From: Leifsonia poae
GTDB taxonomy: Bacteria > Actinomycetota > Actinomycetes > Actinomycetales > Microbacteriaceae
Assembly: GCF_020009625.1 (NCBI RefSeq)
Contig: NZ_JAIHLP010000002.1
Span: forward strand, 3,224,001 to 3,288,000
Reading direction: 5' to 3'
DNA: 64,000 bases
In this document: positions 57,228 to 64,000 of the stretch, piece after piece
How positions within the stretch are numbered: position 1 is the first letter of the stretch
Layout: each line of letters begins with the position of its first letter
Notes under the pieces: generated by a model
Database searches by the model: none
The model's input: only the letters and a program-made list of their open reading frames with translations
Told to the model about the DNA's origin: nothing
Translations under genes and position numbers: made by a program

Positions 57228-57439
57228 GCCCCCATCTTCCTCCCGCCCGCAACGTTCGCAAGGGCTCCGCCTCGGGCGAACACTGCGGCCGTCGATTAGG
57301 CAGACAGGCGGCTCAAGTGTGTATGGTGTGCCTGATGGGCCGCGAGGCTCACGCTCGCCGCAGGAATGCGGCGCTCGGGGGAGCGCGCTACCGGACGTCA
57401 AACTGTTTCAACACAGTGCGTACATATAAGAGGAGTCAG

Positions 57440-60316
57440 GTGTCTGGCACGAAGAAACTCGTCATCGTCGAGTCTCCGAACAAGGTGAAGTCGATTGCCC
57501 AGTACCTGGGCGACGGATACGAGGTCATGGCTTCGGTCGGTCACATCCGCGACCTCATCGAGCCCAAGAACCTGCCGCCGGAGCTGAAGAAGGGCTCGAT
57601 CGGCAAATTCTCGGTCGATGTCGACAACGGTTTCGAACCCTACTACGTGGTGTCCGACCAGAAGAAGAAGACGGTCGCCGACCTCAAGCGAGCGCTCAAG
57701 AACGCTGACGAACTCCTGCTCGCGACAGATGAAGACCGTGAAGGCGAGGCCATCGCCTGGCACCTGATCGAGGTGCTGAAGCCGAAGGTCCCCGTCAAGC
57801 GGATGGTCTTCCACGAGATCACTCGCGAAGCGATCGAGAAGGCCCGCGACAACACCAGGGAGATCGACACCGCACTGGTCGACGCCCAGGAGACGCGGCG
57901 CATCCTCGACAGGCTCTACGGCTACGAGGTGTCGCCTGTGCTCTGGCGCAAGGTCGGCCCTGGGCTCTCAGCGGGTCGCGTGCAGTCCGCGGCGACCCGA
58001 CTCGTCGTCGATCGCGAACGCGAACGCCTGGCCTTCGTTCCCGCGTCCTATTGGGGACTCACGGCGCGCTTCTCACCGGAGGCCGACGCTGCCGTCGCCC
58101 AGGCGCCGACCGGATTCGACGCCCGCCTGGCCCGAGTCTCCGGTGACCGGGTCGCCACGGGTCGCGACTTCGACGACCACGGCAAACTGACGTCGTCGGC
58201 GCGCACGCTCGACGAAGCAGCGGCGACCACGCTCGCCGAGTCGATCGCGCTGCCGAGCACGGTCGTCGCCGTCAGCAAGGTGGAGTCGAAACCCTACTCG
58301 CGTCGACCGGCCGCCCCCTTCACCACGTCGACCCTGCAGCAGGAGGCCGCCCGCAAGCTGCGGTTCTCGGCGAAGCAGACGATGAGCGTGGCCCAGGCTC
58401 TGTACGAGAACGGCTACATCACCTATATGCGCACCGACTCCGCGTCGCTGTCGCAGCAGGCCACCAACGCCGCACGCTCGCAGGCGGCCACACTGTACGG
58501 CCCGGAGACGGTGCCCGAGAAGCCGCGCACCTACGCCTCCAAGAGCAAGAACGCTCAAGAAGCCCACGAAGCGATCCGCCCCTCGGGCGAGACGTTCCGC
58601 ACGCCGACCGAGGTCGAGTCCGTGCTGCGGGGGAACGAGTTCCGGCTCTACGACCTCATCTGGAAGCGAACCGTCGCATCGCAGATGGCCGACGCCAAAG
58701 GTCAGACCGCCTCGGTCACCGTCGAGGCGAAGATCGTCGACGGACCGGTCGAAGGAACGGTCGCCGAGTTCACGGCGAGTGGAACGGTGATCACCTTCCG
58801 CGGCTTCCTCAACGCCTATGAGGAGAGCAAAGACGAGGAGCGCAACGGTGCGGCCGAGCCGAGCGAAGCGAAGCTTCCGCCTCTGGAGCGCGGGCAGGCG
58901 CTCGACGTGCGCGACGTAGAGGCCGACGGCCACGAGACCACGCCGCCGCCGCGATACACCGAGGCGAGCCTGGTCAAGACGTTGGAAGAGCTCGGTGTCG
59001 GACGTCCCTCGACGTTCGCCAGCATCATGTCCACGATCGTCGACCGGGGATATGTGACCCCGCGCGGGCAGGCGCTCGTGCCGAGCTGGGTGGCGTTCTC
59101 AGTCGTCCGGCTTCTCGAAGACTACTTCGGCGACCTCGTGCAATACGACTTCACGGCCGAGATGGAAGACGACCTCGACCGCATCGCCGACGGCGAGGCC
59201 GAACGGGTCGACTGGCTCAACAGCTTCTATTTCGGCAGCGAGAAGCACAAGGGACTGCGCCGGGTCATCGACAACCTCGGCGAGATCGACGCGCGCAGCA
59301 TCAACTCGATCGCGATCGACGACGGCGTCACTCTCCGCATCGGCAAGTACGGCCCCTACCTCGAAGTGACCGATGACAGTGCCGAGGAAGGCGCGCCGCC
59401 GCGCCGCGTCAACATCCCGCCGGAACTGGCACCCGACGAGCTGACGGCCGCGAAAGCGCACGAGCTGATCGACGCGCCCGTGCAGACTGATCGCGTGCTC
59501 GGCGTGAACCCGGAGAACGGCAAGAACATCGTCGCGAAAGACGGACGATTCGGGCCGTACGTGACCGAACTCGAGCCGGACGCTCCTGAAGCCGCGGATG
59601 CGACGGCCGGCACGAACGTCGACCCGGCCACCGGGGAAGTCAAAGACGCACCCAAGAAGAAGACCACGAAGAAGGCCGCAGCGGTCAAGCCTCGAACGGC
59701 CTCCCTGTTCAAGTCGATGGACCTTGCGACTCTCGACCTCGACACGGCCCTCAAACTGCTCGACCTGCCCCGCGTCGTCGGTGCCGACCCGGTCAGCGGC
59801 GAAGAGATCCAGGCGCAGAACGGTCGGTATGGTCCCTATCTGAAGAAGGGCGCCGACACCCGCTCGCTCACGAGCGAAGACGACATCTTCGGCATCGACC
59901 TCGCAGGCGCGCTCGAACTGTTCGCCCAGCCGAAATACGGTGCCCGACGCGCATCCAGCGCCCTGAAAGAGTTCGACGCCGACCCGGTCAGCGGCAAGCC
60001 GATCCGGGTCAAAGACGGACGTTTCGGTCCCTATGTGACCGACGGCGAGACCAACGCCACGATCCCCCGCGGTGAGACCGTGGAGGAGGTCGACTTCGCC
60101 CGCGCCGTGCAGCTGCTCGCCGACAAACGTGCCAAAGGCCCGGCGACCAAGAAAGCGCCGGCGAAGAAGCCCGCGGCCAAGAAGCCCGCCGCGAAGAAGC
60201 CCGCCGCGAAGACGACGGCGGCGAAGACGACGGCGGCCAAGAAGCCCGCCGCGAAGGCGACCGCCACCAGAACAGCGGCGAAGACCGCAGCGGCGAAGGA
60301 TCCGGCAGGGGAGTGA
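57440..60316 (+). CDS. topA: DNA topoisomerase I
   Basis: 958 aa. Relaxes negative supercoils. TOPRIM (LVIVESPNKVKSIAQYLG, LATDEDREGEAIAWHL), active-site Tyr329 in YITYMRTDS, HEAIRPSG, then TOPRIM_C repeats (NGKNIVAKDGRFGPYV; NGRYGPYLKKG; KDGRFGPYVTDG) without zinc fingers, and a Lys/Ala/Pro-rich basic tail from about 905 as in other actinobacterial TopA. GTG 57440 chosen after GAGGAG. tmk overlaps its stop (GTGA). Confidence 0.97.
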   Translation: MSGTKKLVIVESPNKVKSIAQYLGDGYEVMASVGHIRDLIEPKNLPPELKKGSIGKFSVDVDNGFEPYYVVSDQKKKTVADLKRALKNADELLLATDEDREGEAIAWHLIEVLKPKVPVKRMVFHEITREAIEKARDNTREIDTALVDAQETRRILDRLYGYEVSPVLWRKVGPGLSAGRVQSAATRLVVDRERERLAFVPASYWGLTARFSPEADAAVAQAPTGFDARLARVSGDRVATGRDFDDHGKLTSSARTLDEAAATTLAESIALPSTVVAVSKVESKPYSRRPAAPFTTSTLQQEAARKLRFSAKQTMSVAQALYENGYITYMRTDSASLSQQATNAARSQAATLYGPETVPEKPRTYASKSKNAQEAHEAIRPSGETFRTPTEVESVLRGNEFRLYDLIWKRTVASQMADAKGQTASVTVEAKIVDGPVEGTVAEFTASGTVITFRGFLNAYEESKDEERNGAAEPSEAKLPPLERGQALDVRDVEADGHETTPPPRYTEASLVKTLEELGVGRPSTFASIMSTIVDRGYVTPRGQALVPSWVAFSVVRLLEDYFGDLVQYDFTAEMEDDLDRIADGEAERVDWLNSFYFGSEKHKGLRRVIDNLGEIDARSINSIAIDDGVTLRIGKYGPYLEVTDDSAEEGAPPRRVNIPPELAPDELTAAKAHELIDAPVQTDRVLGVNPENGKNIVAKDGRFGPYVTELEPDAPEAADATAGTNVDPATGEVKDAPKKKTTKKAAAVKPRTASLFKSMDLATLDLDTALKLLDLPRVVGADPVSGEEIQAQNGRYGPYLKKGADTRSLTSEDDIFGIDLAGALELFAQPKYGARRASSALKEFDADPVSGKPIRVKDGRFGPYVTDGETNATIPRGETVEEVDFARAVQLLADKRAKGPATKKAPAKKPAAKKPAAKKPAAKTTAAKTTAAKKPAAKATATRTAAKTAAAKDPAGE

Positions 60317-60972
60317 GCGAGCAGGAAACGCGCGGCGCCGAGCGCAGCGGCCTCTTCATCACGCTCGAAGGCGGCGACGGCTCCGGCAAGTCGACGCAGG
60401 CGGCGCTCCTGGAGGGGTGGCTGACCGAGCAGGGGCGAACCGTGGTGCGCACCCGCGAACCCGGTGGAACACCGGCCGGTGTCGAGATCCGGGAGATCGT
60501 GCTGCACCACCGTGGCGACATCTCGCCCCGCGCTGAAGCCCTGCTCTACGCGGCCGACCGCGCCCACCACATCGAGGCTCTCGTGCGCCCGGCACTGGCG
60601 CGAGGCGAGGTCGTACTACAAGACCGCTACCTCGACTCGTCGGTCGCCTACCAAGGGGCAGGCCGCGTTCTCGACCCGGTCCAGATCCGAGACCTGTCAC
60701 TCTGGGCCGCGGAGGGACTGCTCCCCGATCTCACGATCCTGCTCGACCTCGATGAGGCCGCCGCCCGCGCCCGGCTCGACACTTCGCGCACACGGTACGA
60801 CCGCCTCGAGGCCGAGAAATCCGACTTCCACGCCCGCGTGCGCGCCGCCTATCTCGACCTCGCCGCGGCCGAACCCGACCGGTTCCTCGTCGTAGACGCC
60901 GCGCGTTCCGTCGACGAGATCGCCGCCGGCATCGTCGCAGGGCTCCGCCAGCGACTCGGCGCGCGCCTCTGA
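60313..60972 (+). CDS. tmk: Thymidylate kinase
   Basis: 219 aa. dTMP to dTDP. P-loop FITLEGGDGSGKSTQAALL, DR-x motif REPGGTPAGVEIR, VLQDRYLDSSVAYQGAGR, lid region RTRYDRLEAEK. Gene start overlaps topA; holB follows after about 100 bp with its own promoter. Confidence 0.97.
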   Translation: MSEQETRGAERSGLFITLEGGDGSGKSTQAALLEGWLTEQGRTVVRTREPGGTPAGVEIREIVLHHRGDISPRAEALLYAADRAHHIEALVRPALARGEVVLQDRYLDSSVAYQGAGRVLDPVQIRDLSLWAAEGLLPDLTILLDLDEAAARARLDTSRTRYDRLEAEKSDFHARVRAAYLDLAAAEPDRFLVVDAARSVDEIAAGIVAGLRQRLGARL

Positions 60973-61057
60973 CCGCTTCCGCCCGAATCGCATCGGACCG
61001 AATCGCACCCGAACCGCTCGAACGTCATCGCGGTCGGGAACTGTCCCTGGCGAACGC

Positions 61058-61070
61058 TAGCCTTGACGAC
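61058..61070 (+). promoter_or_regulatory. Leaderless -10 promoter of holB
   Basis: TAGCCT (61058-61063) ends 7 nt before ATG 61071. Confidence 0.45.
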
Positions 61071-62291
61071 ATGGCAGTGTGGGACGACCTGACGGGTCAG
61101 GATGACGCCATTGCCATCTTCAAGGCGGCAGCGGCGGGCGGAAGCCGGAGCGACGCGGATGTGGCGGCAGACGCCGCCGTGCCCGGCGCGCAACCCGTGC
61201 GCGCCAGCTCGATGACCCATTCCTGGCTGATCACCGGTCCGCCCGGATCAGGGCGCTCCAACCTCGCCTTCGCTTTCGCCACGGCGCTGCTCAGCCCCGG
61301 AACGCCCGAAGGCGACGCCGCGACGCAGCGGCAGGTGGAGGCGCGAACGCATCCGGATCTCGCCGTGCTCAGCACTGAGCGTGTCATCATCTCGATCGAA
61401 GAAGTGCGGTCGCTGGTGTCGAGTTCCCAGTTCTCGCCCTCGGTGGGGCGTTACCGGGTGATGATCATCGAAGATGCCGACCGCATGAGCGAACGCACGT
61501 CGAACGTCTTGCTGAAGGCCCTCGAAGAGCCGCCGGAGCGCACCGTGTGGATCCTCTGCGCACCCAGCGATGCCGACCTCATCCCCACGATCCGTTCGCG
61601 CGTGCGCACCGTTCGGTTGCGCGTTCCGAGTGTGGCCGACGTCGCCGAGCTGATCGAGCGCCGTGACGGCGTCGACTCCGCCACCGCCGAACGCGCCGCG
61701 CGGCACGCTCAGAGTCATATCGGCATGGCGCACCGACTTGCCACGAACGAGGAGGCGCGCCGCCGCCGCGAGGACACTGTTCGTCTCGCCCTCGATGTGC
61801 GCTCGGTTTCGAGCGCCGTGCTCGCGGCAGCCACGATGCTGGAGATCGCGGGCGCCGACGCCAAAGCGATCACCGAGGAGCGGGATGCGGAGGAGCGGGA
61901 GCACGCGCTGCGCTCGCTCGGTGTCGAGCCCGGCGGCACGATTCCGCCCGCCCTCCGCGCCCAGCTGCGGCAGCTGGAAGAAGACCAGAAGCGCAGGGCG
62001 ACGCGCAGCCTGCGCGACGGCATCGACCGCATCCTGGTCGACCTGCTCTCGGTCTACCGGGATGTCATGATGCTGCAGCTGGGCAGCGCGAGCGAGCTGG
62101 TCAACCGCGAACTGTGCGACCGCCTCGACGCTCTCAGCGCTCACACGACTCCCGCCGATACTCTCGCCGCAATGGATGCGGTCGCGACAGCGCGCCAGCG
62201 GATCGACTCGAACGTCGCACCGGCGCTCGCTCTGGAGGCGATGCTCACGAGCATCCTGCGCGGCGCCACTCGAAAGGGGACAGCACAGTGA
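61071..62291 (+). CDS. holB: DNA polymerase III subunit delta-prime
   Basis: 406 aa clamp-loader subunit. SWLITGPPGSGRSNLAFAFA, VIISIEEVRSLVS, RVMIIEDADRMSERTSNVLLKALEEPPE and the sensor-1 ILCAPSDADLIPTIRSR match DnaX-like delta-prime; the zinc-binding Cys cluster of DnaX is absent, as expected. Stop overlaps the next gene (GTGA). Confidence 0.93.
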   Translation: MAVWDDLTGQDDAIAIFKAAAAGGSRSDADVAADAAVPGAQPVRASSMTHSWLITGPPGSGRSNLAFAFATALLSPGTPEGDAATQRQVEARTHPDLAVLSTERVIISIEEVRSLVSSSQFSPSVGRYRVMIIEDADRMSERTSNVLLKALEEPPERTVWILCAPSDADLIPTIRSRVRTVRLRVPSVADVAELIERRDGVDSATAERAARHAQSHIGMAHRLATNEEARRRREDTVRLALDVRSVSSAVLAAATMLEIAGADAKAITEERDAEEREHALRSLGVEPGGTIPPALRAQLRQLEEDQKRRATRSLRDGIDRILVDLLSVYRDVMMLQLGSASELVNRELCDRLDALSAHTTPADTLAAMDAVATARQRIDSNVAPALALEAMLTSILRGATRKGTAQ

Positions 62292-63865
62292 CCACCCGAC
62301 CGGACGGCTCCCGGCCGACCCCACGAACCCGCGCGCGTCGCCGCACGACCCGTATCGCGCTGGTGGCCATGGCCGCGATCACCGCGCTGACCCTGAGCGG
62401 ATGCGTCACCTGGTTCCTGCCGGCCAAGACCTCTCACACATCGTCGCCGGTGAGCGAGAATGTTCCCGCCGACCTGAAGCCGTTCTACGACCAGGTTCTG
62501 ACGTGGACGAGCTGCTCCGGTGGCAAGCAGTGCACGACGGCCAAGACACCCCTGGACTGGGCGAATCCGTCGGCGGGAGAGATCGAGCTCGCGCTCATCC
62601 GCCAGCCGGCGAAGGGCACGAAACAGGGGTCGCTTCTTGTGAATCCCGGCGGCCCGGGCGGTTCGGGCTACGACTTCGTAGCGAACTCGGTGGACTACGC
62701 CACCGACTCCACGCTGCAGAACAGCTTCGACGTCGTCGGCTTCGACCCCCGTGGCGTCGGCCGTTCGACCGCCGTCAAGTGTTACGACGCGAAGGGGATG
62801 GATGCCTACCTCTACGACATCACCCCCGGTGTCCGCGGCTCCGACCAGTGGATCGCCGAGAACACCACCGCGGCGAAGGATTTCGGCTCGGCCTGTGCAA
62901 AGAACACCGGCGCCCTGCTCGACCACGTCGACACGGTGAGCGCCGCCCGTGACCTGGACCTGCTGCGGGCGACCCTCGGCGACAAGAAGCTGAACTACCT
63001 CGGCTACTCCTACGGCACCTACTTGGGCACCATCTATGCCGACCTCTTCCCGGGGAAGACCGGGCGATTGGTGCTCGACGGTGCGCTCGACCCCGCGGCG
63101 AGCAACTTCGATGTGACCGAGGTGCAGGCCAAGGGATTCGAGAGCGCCTTGCGCGCCTACCTCGCCGACTGTCTCAAACAGAAGGGGTGCCCGTTCAGCG
63201 GCACCGTCGAGCAGGGCATGGCGACGATCACCTCCCTCCTGGCCTCGGTGGAGAAGAGCCCGATCCGCAACTCTGACGGCCGCGAGTTGGGCGCGAACAC
63301 GCTCGTCACAGCGATCATCTATCCGCTCTACGATGCGACGGCCTGGTCGTATCTGAGCGATATGTTCACTTCGGTGATGAAGGGCGACGCGTCTTACGCG
63401 TTCACCCTGGCCGACGCCTACAACAACCGGCAGGACGACGGAACCTACGGCGACAATTCCACCGAGGCGTTCACGGCGATCAACTGCCTCGACTACAGCT
63501 ACGACGACAACCCCGCGACGATGCGCGAGCAGGCTGCCGAGTTGGCCAAAGCGGCCCCCGTGATCGGCCCGTACATGGCGTACGGCGACATCGGATGCGG
63601 CAACTGGCCGTACAAGACGACCTACGAGCGCGGTCCGATCGCGGCGAAGGGGTCGGCCCCGATCCTCGTGGTCGGAACCACCAACGACCCGGCGACCCCG
63701 TACGTGTGGGCGAAGAACCTCGCCGGCGAGCTGGAGAACGGACACCTCCTCACCTACAAGGGTGAGGGGCACACCGCTTACAACAAGTCGAACTCCTGTG
63801 TGAATGACGCGGTCGATGCGTTCCTCGTCAAGGGGACGATTCCGGCCGATGGCAAGACCTGCTGA
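62288..63865 (+). CDS. Secreted lipoprotein alpha/beta-hydrolase (tripeptidyl aminopeptidase-like, TAP C-terminal domain)
   Basis: 525 aa. Basic N-terminus and lipobox LTLSGC (Cys near 38). Oxyanion GGPGGSGYD, nucleophile Ser in GYSYGTYLG, Asp in TTNDPATP and His in GEGHTAYN give a complete triad in the SlpD/TAP family of Streptomyces. Likely exopeptidase acting on short peptides at the cell surface. Begins in a GTGA overlap with holB. Confidence 0.88.
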   Translation: MTTRPDGSRPTPRTRARRRTTRIALVAMAAITALTLSGCVTWFLPAKTSHTSSPVSENVPADLKPFYDQVLTWTSCSGGKQCTTAKTPLDWANPSAGEIELALIRQPAKGTKQGSLLVNPGGPGGSGYDFVANSVDYATDSTLQNSFDVVGFDPRGVGRSTAVKCYDAKGMDAYLYDITPGVRGSDQWIAENTTAAKDFGSACAKNTGALLDHVDTVSAARDLDLLRATLGDKKLNYLGYSYGTYLGTIYADLFPGKTGRLVLDGALDPAASNFDVTEVQAKGFESALRAYLADCLKQKGCPFSGTVEQGMATITSLLASVEKSPIRNSDGRELGANTLVTAIIYPLYDATAWSYLSDMFTSVMKGDASYAFTLADAYNNRQDDGTYGDNSTEAFTAINCLDYSYDDNPATMREQAAELAKAAPVIGPYMAYGDIGCGNWPYKTTYERGPIAAKGSAPILVVGTTNDPATPYVWAKNLAGELENGHLLTYKGEGHTAYNKSNSCVNDAVDAFLVKGTIPADGKTC

Positions 63866-63907
63866 GCTCGGTCCGCAGCGATGGCATCCCGAGGGAACCT
63901 GGTGTGG

Positions 63908-63921
63908 TGCAACTTTGCACA
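63908..63921. promoter_or_regulatory. Palindromic operator before the terminal TetR gene
   Basis: GTGCAA-CT-TTGCAC, a perfect dyad 19 nt before ATG 63941. AATAAT (63929-63934) would be a leaderless -10 ending 6 nt before the start, so the dyad is placed to block it. Confidence 0.6.
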
Positions 63922-63940
63922 GAGTGAAATAATCGACGCA

Positions 63941-64000
63941 TGAGTGTGGCTGAGGAAGAACTGGGTCTCCGCGAACGCAAACGTCTCGCGACGCGGCGCG
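63941..64000 (+). CDS. TetR-family regulator, 5' end only
   Basis: Twenty codons are present: MSVAEEELGLRERKRLATRR. GLRERKRLATRR is the typical first helix of TetR regulators. The rest lies outside the window. Confidence 0.75.

Overview
The window is chromosomal DNA of a high-GC actinobacterium, most likely a member of Microbacteriaceae; that family assignment is an inference. It rests on three things: high GC with many GTG and TTG starts, many -10 hexamers ending 6-7 nt before a start codon (leaderless mRNAs), and an actinobacterial gene set (6C RNA, DUF4244 pilin-like protein, TIGR03816-like TadE protein, perfect LexA box TCGAAC-N4-GTTCGA, EssC-like FHA/FtsK ATPase). No transposase, phage gene or CRISPR array was found. 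The window looks like core chromosome with small lineage-specific insertions.

Layout. 1-2.8 kb: truncated GH36 alpha-galactosidase, divergent from a saccharopine-dehydrogenase-like oxidoreductase. 2.9-9.5 kb: a very large EssC-like FHA/FtsK triple ATPase, overlapping by ATGA a HerA/DUF853-like ATPase. 9.5-14.2 kb: small accessory genes (APH-type kinase with an AraC regulator, GNAT, membrane protein, AI-2E-type permease, Nudix). 14.2-17.8 kb: a gene-poor stretch, an orphan 860-aa ATPase/LuxR regulator and a 5 x 68-bp tandem array made of degenerate 3' halves of the adjacent tRNA-Ser(GGA). 17.8-21.5 kb: SRP RNA, then pta-ackA behind two tiny coupled upstream ORFs. 21.5-24.1 kb: two paralogous lipoproteins of a thioesterase-like alpha/beta-hydrolase family, the first lacking the catalytic Ser. 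24.1-29.9 kb: dnaX-recR and ask-asd. 29.9-33.1 kb: two divergent regulator/target pairs with visible operators (MerR/membrane protein, TetR/FAD monooxygenase). 33.1-38 kb: mqo, an ABC-F protein with an attenuator-like leader, a 51-aa small gene and an SOS-boxed radical-SAM (SplB/Rv2578c-like) gene. 38.1-41.3 kb: three-gene sensor kinase / degenerate kinase / response regulator operon. 41.3-45.9 kb: tdk, UDP-sugar dehydrogenase, DUF4012 protein and a wall-anchored-like surface protein. 46-51.5 kb: LLM oxidoreductase, tRNA-Pro(CGG), metallophosphoesterase, PASTA class A PBP, DUF4177 and RidA proteins. 51.5-57.2 kb: acs, 6C RNA and a tad pilus-like operon. 57.2-64 kb: topA-tmk-holB-peptidase-like lipoprotein, then the start of a TetR gene.

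How the parts work together. pta-ackA and acs (two acetate/acetyl-CoA routes), mqo, ask-asd (aspartate family, feeding Lys/DAP and cell wall) and the replication genes dnaX, holB, recR, tmk and topA are housekeeping. The order acs - 6C RNA - tad genes - topA - holB matches the order I know from Mycobacterium (Rv3667 to Rv3644c), here without the ssd/TadZ-like gene. The less understood parts are the EssC/HerA ATPase pair, the tRNA-Ser-half repeat array beside an orphan LuxR-ATPase, the lipoprotein pair with one apparently dead member, and the kinase/degenerate-kinase operon.
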